Below are positions 1 to 7,056 of a stretch of DNA of 14,811 bases, piece by piece; position 1 is the stretch's first letter; each line of letters opens with the position of its first letter. The position numbers and the translations under genes are program-made. Source of the DNA: Flavobacteriaceae bacterium (lineage in GTDB: Bacteria > Bacteroidota > Bacteroidia > Flavobacteriales > Flavobacteriaceae); the NCBI GenBank assembly GCA_023141985.1, contig JAGLKH010000177.1, positions 1 to 14,811 of the forward strand, given 5' to 3'. The notes beneath the pieces are model-generated. The model was not told the DNA's origin. It saw nothing but the letters and a program-made list of their open reading frames with translations, and searched no databases.

Positions 1-10
1 TCAGCATAAA

Positions 11-769
11 ATGAGAGGAATTACAGACACAGTAAAGCATTTATTAATCATTAACGTGATTATGTTTGTTGGAACATTAGCTATTGGAAATGGCGAATTA
101 TTTTATAGTTTATTCGCGTTATATTTTCCTAAAAACGAACTATTTCAACCATGGCAAATCATTTCACATATGTTTATGCATGGTAATTTTATGCATATCT
201 TTTTTAACATGCTTGTGCTTTGGATGTTTGGAACTGCTGTAGAACAGGTTTTTGGAAAAAAGAAGTTTATGTTTTTTTATTTTTCAGCAGGTTTAGGAGC
301 TGTACTTTTACAATTGGGCTATTATTATTTTAAGTTTTATTCTGGAATGGAGGTTTTAACTGAAGCTGGTTTTGAACAAACTCAAGTTATAGAGGTTTTA
401 AGATCTGGTTTTAATAGATATGATACACGTTGGCTTAATGTTTTTACACAAGACCAATTAGCTAATTTTGTTGGATTATTTAATTCATCTATGGTAGGTG
501 CTTCTGGAGCATTAATGGGAGTTTTAGTTGCTTTTGGTATGTTATTCCCAGATAGTAAGTTGATGCTTATATTTTTACCAATACCTATAAAGGCGAAATA
601 TTTTATCCCTGGAATTATTATTTTAGATTTAATTTCGGCAATTACTGGTCAATCCTTTTTTAGTCCAAGTAATACAGCCTATGTAGCTCATCTTGGTGGT
701 GCATTTACAGGATTTTTAATGATGTACTTTTGGAAGAAAGATCAGTTTGATAAATACCGTTGGAATTAA
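11..769 (+). CDS. Rhomboid-family intramembrane serine protease (first of a pair)
   Basis: This is a polytopic membrane protein of 252 residues with the rhomboid hallmarks. HGNFMHIFFN (residues 57-66) supplies the conserved His and Asn of the oxyanion region, GASG (163-166) carries the expected nucleophile Ser165, and AHLGGAFTG places the expected partner His227 in the last core helix. The core dyad therefore appears intact, and cleavage of transmembrane substrates within the inner membrane is the family role; the substrate is unknown. A segment of about 55 residues (roughly 105-160) with little hydrophobic character separates the early helices from the GASG helix. The ATG at 11 gives the usual family N-terminus, MRGITDTVKHLLIIN. 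The few bases to its left contain no in-frame stop, so a longer start cannot be excluded. A TAA in another frame at 7-9 may end an upstream gene. The next rhomboid starts on the base after this stop codon, which implies cotranscription. Confidence 0.92.
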   Translation: MRGITDTVKHLLIINVIMFVGTLAIGNGELFYSLFALYFPKNELFQPWQIISHMFMHGNFMHIFFNMLVLWMFGTAVEQVFGKKKFMFFYFSAGLGAVLLQLGYYYFKFYSGMEVLTEAGFEQTQVIEVLRSGFNRYDTRWLNVFTQDQLANFVGLFNSSMVGASGALMGVLVAFGMLFPDSKLMLIFLPIPIKAKYFIPGIIILDLISAITGQSFFSPSNTAYVAHLGGAFTGFLMMYFWKKDQFDKYRWN

Positions 770-1651
770 ATGACATCGATTAACTACGATATAAAAGACA
801 AGTTAAAGCGTTTAAGTGCTTTCGAAAAAATAATCGCTCTTAATCTAATTGTATTTTTTATTGGTTGGCTTGTATTTCAAACACAAAGTATTGACCGAGA
901 CATTAGTTTATTTTGGTTGGCTCTACCAAAGGATTTTTCAGAATTTATTTTTAAGCCCTGGTCTATAATAACTTATGGTTTCTCTCATATTGACTTTTGG
1001 CACCTCTTTTTTAATCTATTCATTTTATATTTTGTGGGTCGATCATTCAGCAATCTCTTTAATATAAAGCTGTCTCTAAATGTTTATTTTTTAGGAATTC
1101 TGTTCGGTGGATTATCTTATATGTTAGTTTACACCTTGTTTCCTAATGGCATTTTAAAGAATGTCGGGGAATTGGTTGGAGCATCAGCAGGAGTTAGAGC
1201 TGCCTTAATTTTTTTATGTGCTTATATGCCAAATAAAGAAATGCGTTTGGTTACAATAAATATTAAACTCAAGTATATTGGTTTAGTATTGCTAGCCTTA
1301 GATATTCTTGGGCTTTTTGGTGATAATCCAGGAGGTTATGTGTCACATCTTGCAGGAGATTTATTGGGTTATTTTTATGCTGTACAATTAAAAAAGGGTA
1401 CAGATATCGGTAAAGGGTTTGAGCGTTTTATGGATAGTATTTCAAGTTTCTTTACAAAAGGAAAGAGGTCCCATTTAAAGACAGTTCATAAAAGTAAGAA
1501 GAAAGATTTTGCCGGACACACTAAACAAGAGTTTGACGAGTTTAATAAACAAAAACAAATAGATATTATACTCGATAAGATAAGCAAAAGTGGTTACGAA
1601 AGTTTGAGTGAAAAAGAGAAAGCATTTTTGTTTAAGGCAGGGAAAAAGTGA
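770..1651 (+). CDS. Second rhomboid-family protein with DUF6576-like C-terminal tail
   Basis: This is a rhomboid paralogue of 293 residues. HIDFWHLFFN (73-82) gives the conserved His78/Asn82, GASAG (137-141) gives the expected nucleophile Ser139, and VSHLAGD gives His193. The residue after the serine is Ala rather than the common Gly, but Ser and His are both present, so it is probably active. After the last helix (about residue 206) comes a basic, hydrophilic linker rich in Lys and Ser (about 210-255). It ends in a small conserved-looking module, ILDKISKSGYESLSEKEKAF (267-286), that resembles DUF6576, which is common at the end of Bacteroidetes rhomboids. Its function is unknown; it probably lies in the cytoplasm (inference). 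The ATG at 770 directly follows the TAA of the preceding rhomboid with no spacer, which suggests translational coupling and possibly joint function. The first rhomboid lacks this tail. Confidence 0.9.
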   Translation: MTSINYDIKDKLKRLSAFEKIIALNLIVFFIGWLVFQTQSIDRDISLFWLALPKDFSEFIFKPWSIITYGFSHIDFWHLFFNLFILYFVGRSFSNLFNIKLSLNVYFLGILFGGLSYMLVYTLFPNGILKNVGELVGASAGVRAALIFLCAYMPNKEMRLVTINIKLKYIGLVLLALDILGLFGDNPGGYVSHLAGDLLGYFYAVQLKKGTDIGKGFERFMDSISSFFTKGKRSHLKTVHKSKKKDFAGHTKQEFDEFNKQKQIDIILDKISKSGYESLSEKEKAFLFKAGKK

Positions 1652-1661
1652 TGTAATTGGA

Positions 1662-1819
1662 GTTGGAAGATAGGAGACGGAAGACAGAAACTATGTGTCA
1701 AATGAAAAGTTTAATCAATTTTATAGGGATTGTTTAAATTAATGAATTTGTTGATGAGTTTATAAACAATATTAGATAATAGTTGGACTTCAGACTTCGG
1801 TCATCCGACTTCAGACTTG
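1662..1819. repeat. Dispersed-type purine/pyrimidine repeat tract in the rhomboid-EEP gap
   Basis: The 175-bp gap between the second rhomboid gene and the next gene holds no reading frame of note but does hold repeats. On its right side GACTTCAGACTT occurs twice exactly, at 1786-1797 and 1807-1818, 21 bp apart. On its left side, 1662-1692 is a GGAAGA-rich tract that partly matches the reverse complement of the right tract (about 16 of 25 positions when aligned by eye). The pair therefore forms an imperfect inverted repeat around an AT-rich core. Similar GAAGTC/GACTTC tracts are familiar in intergenic DNA of flavobacteria (recollection, not checked here). Whether it acts as RNA structure, a mobile remnant or neither is unknown. 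Confidence 0.6.
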
Positions 1820-1826
1820 ATAATTT

Positions 1827-2849
1827 ATGAAGAAGTTAAATGGTACAGATAAAATAGTTTTTTTCTTCAATTCGCTAATAGCTACAATGCTCTTGCTATC
1901 CTATCTTTTACCATATGTAGAACCAAAACACTTCGCATTTTTATCAGTTTTAAGTTTAGCAGTGCCATTACTTATAATTTTAAATGTTCTTTTTATGGTG
2001 TATTGGTTGCTTAAAGTTAAAAAGCAACTTATAGTTTCACTTTTTGTGCTGGTTATTGGTTATACACATGTGTTTTCACTATATAAATTTTCTTCTTCAA
2101 AAAATATTAATGATGGAGATAATATAACGATAATGAATTATAATGTAAGGTTATTTAATTTATATAATTGGATTCCCGAAAATGATATTGAAACACAAAT
2201 TGTTTCACTTATAAAAGAAGAAGAGCCAGACATTATTAGTTTTCAGGAATACCATCCACACGAGAATATAGATTTATCTTTCTATAAGTATAAATACGAA
2301 AAGCTATCTGGAGAGAGAGTAAAATACGGGCAAGCCATTTTTTCTAAATATCCTATAGTAAAATCCGGTTCTATTGAATTTCCAAATACAGCGAACAATG
2401 CCATTTTTGTAGATGTAGTAAAAGGAAAAGATACCATACGTATTTATAATGTGCATTTACAATCTTCTGGAATTAATGCTGATGTTGAAAATTTAAAAAA
2501 AGAAAATTCTGAGCATTTGTATAAACGTGTGGTTAAGACTTTTAAAATACAACAAACGCAAGCTGAATTATTTATAAAGCACAAAGAAAAATCTCCCTTT
2601 AAAATGATTATTTGTGGCGATTTTAATAACACAGCTTATTCTTTTGTTTATAGAAAAATTAAAGATAATCTTATTGATACTTCTGAAGAGGCTGGAAACG
2701 GATTTGGGCGCACTTTCGATTTTAAATATTTTCCGGTACGAATAGATTTTATTCTTGTGGATAAGTCATTTAAAGTAAATGGATTTAAAAATTATAAAGA
2801 AAAACTATCAGACCATTTTCCTATATTAACAAAGGTTAATTTACATTAG
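1827..2849 (+). CDS. Membrane-anchored endonuclease/exonuclease/phosphatase (EEP) family protein
   Basis: The protein has 340 residues in two parts. Residues 10-85 hold three hydrophobic segments (about 10-30, 36-63 and 67-85), which predict an inner-membrane anchor. Residues 98-340 form an EEP-fold metal-dependent phosphoesterase domain with the whole motif set: MNYN (Asn106), ISFQE (Glu141), NVHLQS (His210), CGDFNN (Asp265/Asn267), RIDFI (Asp307) and SDHFP (Asp329/His330). Because these residues are complete, it should be catalytically active on a phosphodiester. The family includes nucleases, sphingomyelinases and inositol phosphatases, so the substrate cannot be read from sequence. Whether the domain faces the periplasm or the cytoplasm depends on how many segments truly span the membrane; three would place it outside the cytoplasm. 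The ATG at 1827 lies just after the repeat tract, with no clear Shine-Dalgarno. The stop overlaps the convergent gene's stop by 9 bases. Confidence 0.9.
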   Translation: MKKLNGTDKIVFFFNSLIATMLLLSYLLPYVEPKHFAFLSVLSLAVPLLIILNVLFMVYWLLKVKKQLIVSLFVLVIGYTHVFSLYKFSSSKNINDGDNITIMNYNVRLFNLYNWIPENDIETQIVSLIKEEEPDIISFQEYHPHENIDLSFYKYKYEKLSGERVKYGQAIFSKYPIVKSGSIEFPNTANNAIFVDVVKGKDTIRIYNVHLQSSGINADVENLKKENSEHLYKRVVKTFKIQQTQAELFIKHKEKSPFKMIICGDFNNTAYSFVYRKIKDNLIDTSEEAGNGFGRTFDFKYFPVRIDFILVDKSFKVNGFKNYKEKLSDHFPILTKVNLH

Positions 2850-3149
2850 TAAGCAATCTATTTTATCTGCCAGAATATGAATAATTAGTCCCAATCCAAT
2901 TAGTCTTGTTTTTTTTGGAATGATAAGAAGTATATATATGGCAATGGCTATATAAGTATGCAAGGGATGAAAGTTGATGCTGCATCTATTTGGATCAAAA
3001 ACAGGTGTGACCAATAAATGGTCTAAATCTATAAATATGGCACAAATCATAACAAAATAAGCATGCTTCCAATTCGATTTAAAAAAAAGAAAGCTTACTA
3101 AAAGAGGAAGTAGAAAGTGAATTCCATAATGTAATACAGGTTGAAGCAT
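2841..3149 (-). CDS. DUF6122-like small membrane protein
   Basis: This protein of 102 residues has three or four hydrophobic helices (about 8-23, 28-40, 63-77 and 82-96). Conserved-looking polar signatures sit at helix ends: DLDHL (41-45), FDPNRCSINFHPLH (51-64), and HILAD (91-95). Such Asp/His clusters recall the YdjM/DUF457 class of membrane proteins, described as metal-dependent hydrolase-like, but no activity has been shown that I know of, so function is left open. Length and motifs fit DUF6122 proteins of Bacteroidetes. The start at 3149 shares one base with the stop of the WbqC-like gene (TAATG), which suggests coupled translation. It is the last gene of the minus-strand cluster and ends inside the convergent EEP gene, leaving no room for a separate terminator. 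Confidence 0.82.
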   Translation of the reverse strand: MLQPVLHYGIHFLLPLLVSFLFFKSNWKHAYFVMICAIFIDLDHLLVTPVFDPNRCSINFHPLHTYIAIAIYILLIIPKKTRLIGLGLIIHILADKIDCLLM

Positions 3150-3769
3150 TACACTATTAATTTTTGGGATTGTAGATAGTTTAAGGTGTTTGGACCTTCG
3201 TTAAATAGTAAGTCTAAAATGCTTAAGTTGTTTATAAAACCAAATTTATTACTAAATACCTGGGTGTAAGGAGAAAACTGTTGTTCCTTTTTTTGTGATG
3301 TGTTTACAAGATGTCTTAAATCGTTTTTATTATCTGCTGTTTTATTATAAGATTCTGTTTTCGAATAATTTAAATCAAATTGCAAACAATTAAAAACGAC
3401 ATCTAAACACTCAAAATTAAAATCTAAAAGGAATGTTTTTTTTTGAGTAAATAAGGGTTGAAGCTCATTTTCGTAAAACTCAAAAAAAGGAGAAGTTCTA
3501 TAGGCACTTTGTAAGGATTTTAAGTGTTGAGATTGCCAATTTGCATCATTAGAAATTTTAACATCTCGAAATTTTTGACGATTCTTTTGCGTATAAATAA
3601 CAGGGATACTTAAAATCAATTTTCCGTTGGCGCCATAAATAGTGGTCCTGTTTCTAAAGGTTTGTTTTTGATAATTATCTTCAACTTCAAATATTACATT
3701 TTGTGCATTTGCTATACCAATAAAATGTGAAATGTTAGGAAAGTATGTTGGATGGAGTAGAATGTTCAT
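3149..3769 (-). CDS. WbqC-like family protein
   Basis: This soluble protein of 206 residues has no signal peptide. It shows the WbqC-like pattern: HPTYFPNISHF (6-16) in place of the family QPxFLPWLGY, an early acidic strand with the Lys/Arg segment QKQTFRNRTTI (34-44), LILSIPV (51-57), then W78, H82 and AYRTSPFFEFY (89-99). WbqC proteins were named from O-antigen gene clusters and have been proposed to act in sugar-nucleotide or surface-polysaccharide modification, but the reaction is not established. Within the cluster it follows lepB after a 195-bp gap containing an inverted-repeat element, so it may have its own promoter. It overlaps the DUF6122-like gene by one base. The region around 127-165 is Asn/Lys/Ser-rich and looks poorly conserved. 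Confidence 0.85.
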   Translation of the reverse strand: MNILLHPTYFPNISHFIGIANAQNVIFEVEDNYQKQTFRNRTTIYGANGKLILSIPVIYTQKNRQKFRDVKISNDANWQSQHLKSLQSAYRTSPFFEFYENELQPLFTQKKTFLLDFNFECLDVVFNCLQFDLNYSKTESYNKTADNKNDLRHLVNTSQKKEQQFSPYTQVFSNKFGFINNLSILDLLFNEGPNTLNYLQSQKLIV

Positions 3770-3775
3770 TTACTA

Positions 3776-3906
3776 TTGTCATTCCTGCCTTTCGACTTCG
3801 CTCAAGATAAACTTTAGCAGGAATCTTTTTATTTTAAACCTGATTTAATTTTTATGGATTAGCTGCGCTGATCCTAAAGGTTTGTCTGCCTTCGAAGGAA
3901 TGACAA
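3776..3906. repeat. 131-bp inverted-repeat (MITE-like) element between lepB and the WbqC-like gene
   Basis: The ends are perfect 10-bp inverted repeats, TTGTCATTCC at 3776-3785 and GGAATGACAA at 3897-3906. Inside are a second perfect pair, ATTCCTGC at 3781-3788 with GCAGGAAT at 3817-3824, and a 10-bp palindrome CCTTCGAAGG at 3889-3898. No reading frame is carried. The heptamer TTACTAT occurs on the left (3770-3776, overlapping the first base of the element) and on the right (3912-3918), a possible but not exact target duplication. GTCATTCC-type palindromic repeats recur between genes in many Bacteroidetes genomes (recollection). Transcribed, it would fold into a stem-loop between lepB and the following gene, so it might terminate transcription or stabilise mRNA (inference). 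Confidence 0.7.
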
Positions 3907-3964
3907 AACCATTACTATTTTAATTTTTTGATTATAAAAGTTAAGAAATCAACAAATCAACGAA

Positions 3965-5554
3965 TTACGTTTTTCTACGTTTCCTCCACTTATTAAATCC
4001 ATACCAACCAAGTAGCACAACTAAAAACGGAATTAAATAAGATATGCGATTACCACTTCCCTGTACAGTTGTAAATACACGATTCCAGCGTACTTTATTA
4101 AACCCTTTAGCATTAGTATCCCAGCTCATCCATATAAATACTGGTTTTCCCACCACATGATTAAAAGGTGTAAAACCCCATGATCTTGCATCGAGAGAAT
4201 TATTGCGATTATCTCCCATCATCCAATAGTAATCTTGTTTAAAAGTATAAGTAGTTGCTAATTCTCCATTAATATAGATTTGCTCACCATCTACTTTTAG
4301 AGTATTGCCTTCATATTCTGTAATAACACGTTTATAAAGCGGTAAAATGTCTAAGTTAATATCTATTGTTTTTCCAGCCTCTGGAATGTAAATCGGACCA
4401 AAGAAATCGTTATTCCAATTATATTTTGCATTATGCGGAAATATTCTTGAATCTCTTATGCCTTTTTCTTCCTTAATTGGTGTAATGCTAACTACATTAG
4501 GATGGTTTTTAAATTTTGCTAATGCAGCATCACTTATTCCTACGAATCTATAGGTGTTTTGTTTGTTAATTATTCCAAAAGGATCGGTAACACCATAAAG
4601 TTCATACATTTGTTTTTTGTTAAATTGATTGGTTTTGGGTTGCACATAATAGCTAAATTGTAATTGCGCACGATTTGGCAGTATATTTTGCTTTCCATTT
4701 ATATATACATAGCCATTACGAACTTCTAACGAATCTCCAGCTATGCCAACACAGCGCTTTACGAGATTGGTTTTTTTGTCGATAGGTTTGTAGTAATTTC
4801 TATCAACGTTTGGATTGTTCATGTCATATAAAGTATCTGCGGGGCTATTAAAAACGACAATCTCGTTGCGATCAATTTTTTCAAATCCCGGAAAACGTAA
4901 ATATGGTAACTGTAATTTATTCAACCACGAGGTTTTCCTTTTATTAAAGTCATCACTAAACACATAAGATTTCTTTTTTAATATAGGAAGAGTGTCATGT
5001 ACCATAGGAGCAGCCACTGTGGTCATAGGTACCCTGGCACCATAATGAAACTTACTCACAAACAAAAAATCACCTACTAATAAAGATTTTTCTAAAGAAG
5101 ATGAAGGGATTACATAAGGCTGAATAAAATAAGTATGCACAAGAGTTGCTGCTACAATTGCAAACAAAATTGAGCTCACCCAATCTCCTGATGAACTTTT
5201 AGGATGAAGGCTTCTATCTTTAACGTATTCTACATCTAATATGTAATTAATGTAATAATTATAAAATCCTAAAGTAATGACAGATAAAAACGTATCACTA
5301 AATGTATTTTTACCAAAACTTCGCGCAGTTTCTACCCAAACTACTGGAAACATAATGAGGTTAATAATTGGTAAGAAAAGTAAAACCGTCAACCAAGCGG
5401 AACGATTAATAATTTTCATTAATATTATAGCATTGTAGACAGGAACAAATGCTTCCCAAGCTTGTCGTCCCGCTTTAATATATAATTTCCAAGTGCCTAA
5501 TCCATGTATTGCTTGAATTACCAAGAAAAATATAAACCATTGCATTAATGTCAT
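3965..5554 (-). CDS. lepB: Signal peptidase I, long Bacteroidetes form with DUF5684-like N-terminus
   Basis: This membrane serine protease cleaves signal peptides from exported proteins. It has 529 residues, far longer than the 324 of E. coli LepB. Residues 1-110 hold several hydrophobic helices and a GRQAWEAFVPVYN signature (29-41) resembling DUF5684. A further transmembrane helix (about 126-143) precedes the catalytic part. Box B is IPSSSLEKSLLVGDFLFVSK (149-168), with Ser153 at the nucleophile position. Box D is LVKRCVGIAGD (264-274), with Lys266 as general base. Box E is GDNRNNSLDARSWGF (447-461). About 113 residues separate Ser and Lys and about 180 separate Lys from box E, so both gaps are expanded by insertions. 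A C-terminal helix (505-520) ends in a basic tail. Ser and Lys are both present, so activity is expected. The start could be 5554 or the ATG at codon 4. It lies 61 bp downstream of dapB on the same strand. Confidence 0.95.
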   Translation of the reverse strand: MTLMQWFIFFLVIQAIHGLGTWKLYIKAGRQAWEAFVPVYNAIILMKIINRSAWLTVLLFLPIINLIMFPVVWVETARSFGKNTFSDTFLSVITLGFYNYYINYILDVEYVKDRSLHPKSSSGDWVSSILFAIVAATLVHTYFIQPYVIPSSSLEKSLLVGDFLFVSKFHYGARVPMTTVAAPMVHDTLPILKKKSYVFSDDFNKRKTSWLNKLQLPYLRFPGFEKIDRNEIVVFNSPADTLYDMNNPNVDRNYYKPIDKKTNLVKRCVGIAGDSLEVRNGYVYINGKQNILPNRAQLQFSYYVQPKTNQFNKKQMYELYGVTDPFGIINKQNTYRFVGISDAALAKFKNHPNVVSITPIKEEKGIRDSRIFPHNAKYNWNNDFFGPIYIPEAGKTIDINLDILPLYKRVITEYEGNTLKVDGEQIYINGELATTYTFKQDYYWMMGDNRNNSLDARSWGFTPFNHVVGKPVFIWMSWDTNAKGFNKVRWNRVFTTVQGSGNRISYLIPFLVVLLGWYGFNKWRKRRKT

Positions 5555-5615
5555 AATCGTACTTTTTAGTTAGTTAGTAATAAAATGGTTTTGTATGTTA
5601 CAAATTGAAAACAAC

Positions 5616-6320
5616 TTAACCAATATTTAACACATCATTCATGGTAAAGACTCCTTTTTTATCCAAAAGCCATTCGGCTGCAATAACTGCACCTAAAGCA
5701 AACCCTTCTCTATTATGTGATGTGTGTGTTATGTTAATAGAATCGGCTTCAGATTGATAATTAATACTATGAGTTCCCGGAACATTTTTTATTCGTTTTG
5801 CTACAATTGGAATTTCATTAGCTTCGACATTTGAGTCTAATTTCCAGTTCTTATAATTAGATTGTTCTATAATTCCTTCAGCCAAAGTAATTGCAGTACC
5901 ACTGGGGGCATCCAATTTTTGAGTATGATGAATTTCCTCAACACCTACATTATATTGAGATAAGTTTTTCATCATTTTGGCTAAATATTTATTCATTTCA
6001 AAAAAAATATTGACACCTAAACTAAAATTTGAAGCGTATAAAAAAGCACCATTTTTTTCATTACATAAAGTAGCAACAGAATCATAATCATTTAACCAAC
6101 CTGTTGTACCGGAAATAACAGGAATACCATGTTGCAAACACTCCGAAATATTATTAACAGCAGCATTTGGGGCACTAAAATCAATGGCAACATCAGCTAT
6201 AGTAATATCGTAAGATTCTGTGTTCTCATCTACTTTTAAAACAATATCATGACTTCGTTGTCTTGCAACGTGCTCTATTACTTTTCCCATTTTGCCGTAG
6301 CCAAGTAACGCAATTTTCAT
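5616..6320 (-). CDS. dapB: 4-hydroxy-tetrahydrodipicolinate reductase
   Basis: DapB is a cytoplasmic enzyme. It reduces the 4-hydroxy-tetrahydrodipicolinate made by DapA, using NAD(P)H, on the way to diaminopimelate (peptidoglycan) and lysine. I chose the ATG at 6320, which gives a 234-residue protein beginning MKIALLGYGKMGK. An in-frame ATG at 6371 would add 17 residues ahead of the Rossmann strand, which the family lacks. The nucleotide loop GYGKMG is at 7-12, GTTGW at 71-75, SNFSLGVN at 98-105, and the active-site motif EEIHHTQKLDAPSGTA at 128-143, with His131/His132 and Lys135. The C-terminal HTSHNREGFALGAV (199-212) completes the substrate domain. All key residues are present. The protein is shorter than the roughly 270-residue E. 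coli enzyme, as is usual for the group. It follows the DUF5683 gene after 136 bp and precedes lepB by 61 bp. Confidence 0.95.
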   Translation of the reverse strand: MKIALLGYGKMGKVIEHVARQRSHDIVLKVDENTESYDITIADVAIDFSAPNAAVNNISECLQHGIPVISGTTGWLNDYDSVATLCNEKNGAFLYASNFSLGVNIFFEMNKYLAKMMKNLSQYNVGVEEIHHTQKLDAPSGTAITLAEGIIEQSNYKNWKLDSNVEANEIPIVAKRIKNVPGTHSINYQSEADSINITHTSHNREGFALGAVIAAEWLLDKKGVFTMNDVLNIG

Positions 6321-6456
6321 CTGTTTAAAATTTTTTTCAGCAAAAAAAAGTTGCAAAAAATTCCTGTACATTCAAGAAACGCTTCGCTCTCACATAAATT
6401 TGTTTTAATCCTTTCCATAAATACTGTGATTAAAAAAATATTTGTTCGTTTCATTT

Positions 6457-7056
6457 TTAAAAATTAAAATTTAAAGTTAACCCTAAATTTGTAGTAGCAT
6501 CTAATTCGTTAAACTTAAAGTGTGGTTTTAAAGCTAAATTCTCGTCTACATTATATTGGAGTAGATGTGCATCTACATTAGCATCGATAATATTTAAAGC
6601 GTAGATGCCAAGAGTAACCAATAAAGAAATTTCTTTATTCCGTTTTAAAGTTTTCTGTGCCCTAATTAATGCGTCGTTCGAAATATTTGGCGTAGAACCT
6701 GTGCCATAAAATTCATCGTCTGTAAATCCTGCCAAACGTCTTTTAAAAGCATCTCGGTAACGTTTATACTCATTATCGTTATCTAAATAAAAATAGATTC
6801 CAGTACCTAAGGCAGCATATACAATGGGAATTTTCCAATATTTCTTATTATAAGCTTGTCCTAATCCAGGAAGTATAGCAGAATAAAATGCAGCTTTAGA
6901 AGGAGACAAAGGATCTATAGCTTGTGTAGAAATGGTATCTTTAACAACAATATTCTCGCCTAATTTACCTTCTGTATTATTGTTTTCTTGTGCAACAGCT
7001 ACAAATGAAGTTAAAAAGACTACAACTACAAAAAGGAATTTACTTTGCACTTTCAA
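6457..7056 (-). CDS. DUF5683 exported membrane protein, non-ATG start
   Basis: This protein of up to 199 residues has a signal peptide (FLFVVVVFLTSFVAVAQ, cleavage expected after VAVA) and then the DUF5683 core. The core is SPSKAAFYSAILPGLGQAYN (51-70) followed by KKYWKIPIVYAALG, a short hydrophobic stretch at 76-90, RYRDAFKRR (99-107), and a second hydrophobic stretch with ALNIIDANVDAHL (153-165). The C-terminus is beta-like and ends LNFNF, as in outer-membrane proteins (inference). Function is unknown; location at the envelope is likely. The start is unusual: the frame opens after a stop at 7066-7068 and contains no ATG before the signal peptide. Translation must begin at TTG (7056) or GTG (7050), inside the last codons of parB, giving a 17- or 11-base overlap. 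GTG gives the more typical short signal peptide, while the limits listed follow the TTG. Coupling to parB translation is likely. Confidence 0.85.
   Translation of the reverse strand: MKVQSKFLFVVVVFLTSFVAVAQENNNTEGKLGENIVVKDTISTQAIDPLSPSKAAFYSAILPGLGQAYNKKYWKIPIVYAALGTGIYFYLDNDNEYKRYRDAFKRRLAGFTDDEFYGTGSTPNISNDALIRAQKTLKRNKEISLLVTLGIYALNIIDANVDAHLLQYNVDENLALKPHFKFNELDATTNLGLTLNFNF

Noticed and set aside
2444..2632. 62-codon minus-strand frame inside the EEP gene
   Set aside because: It lies antisense to the conserved HLQS-to-GDFN part of the EEP domain and shows no family features.
6321..6371. Longer dapB reading from an ATG at 6371
   Set aside because: The extra 17 residues precede the Rossmann strand MKIALLGYG and include poly-A/T-encoded residues; the ATG at 6320 matches the family start.
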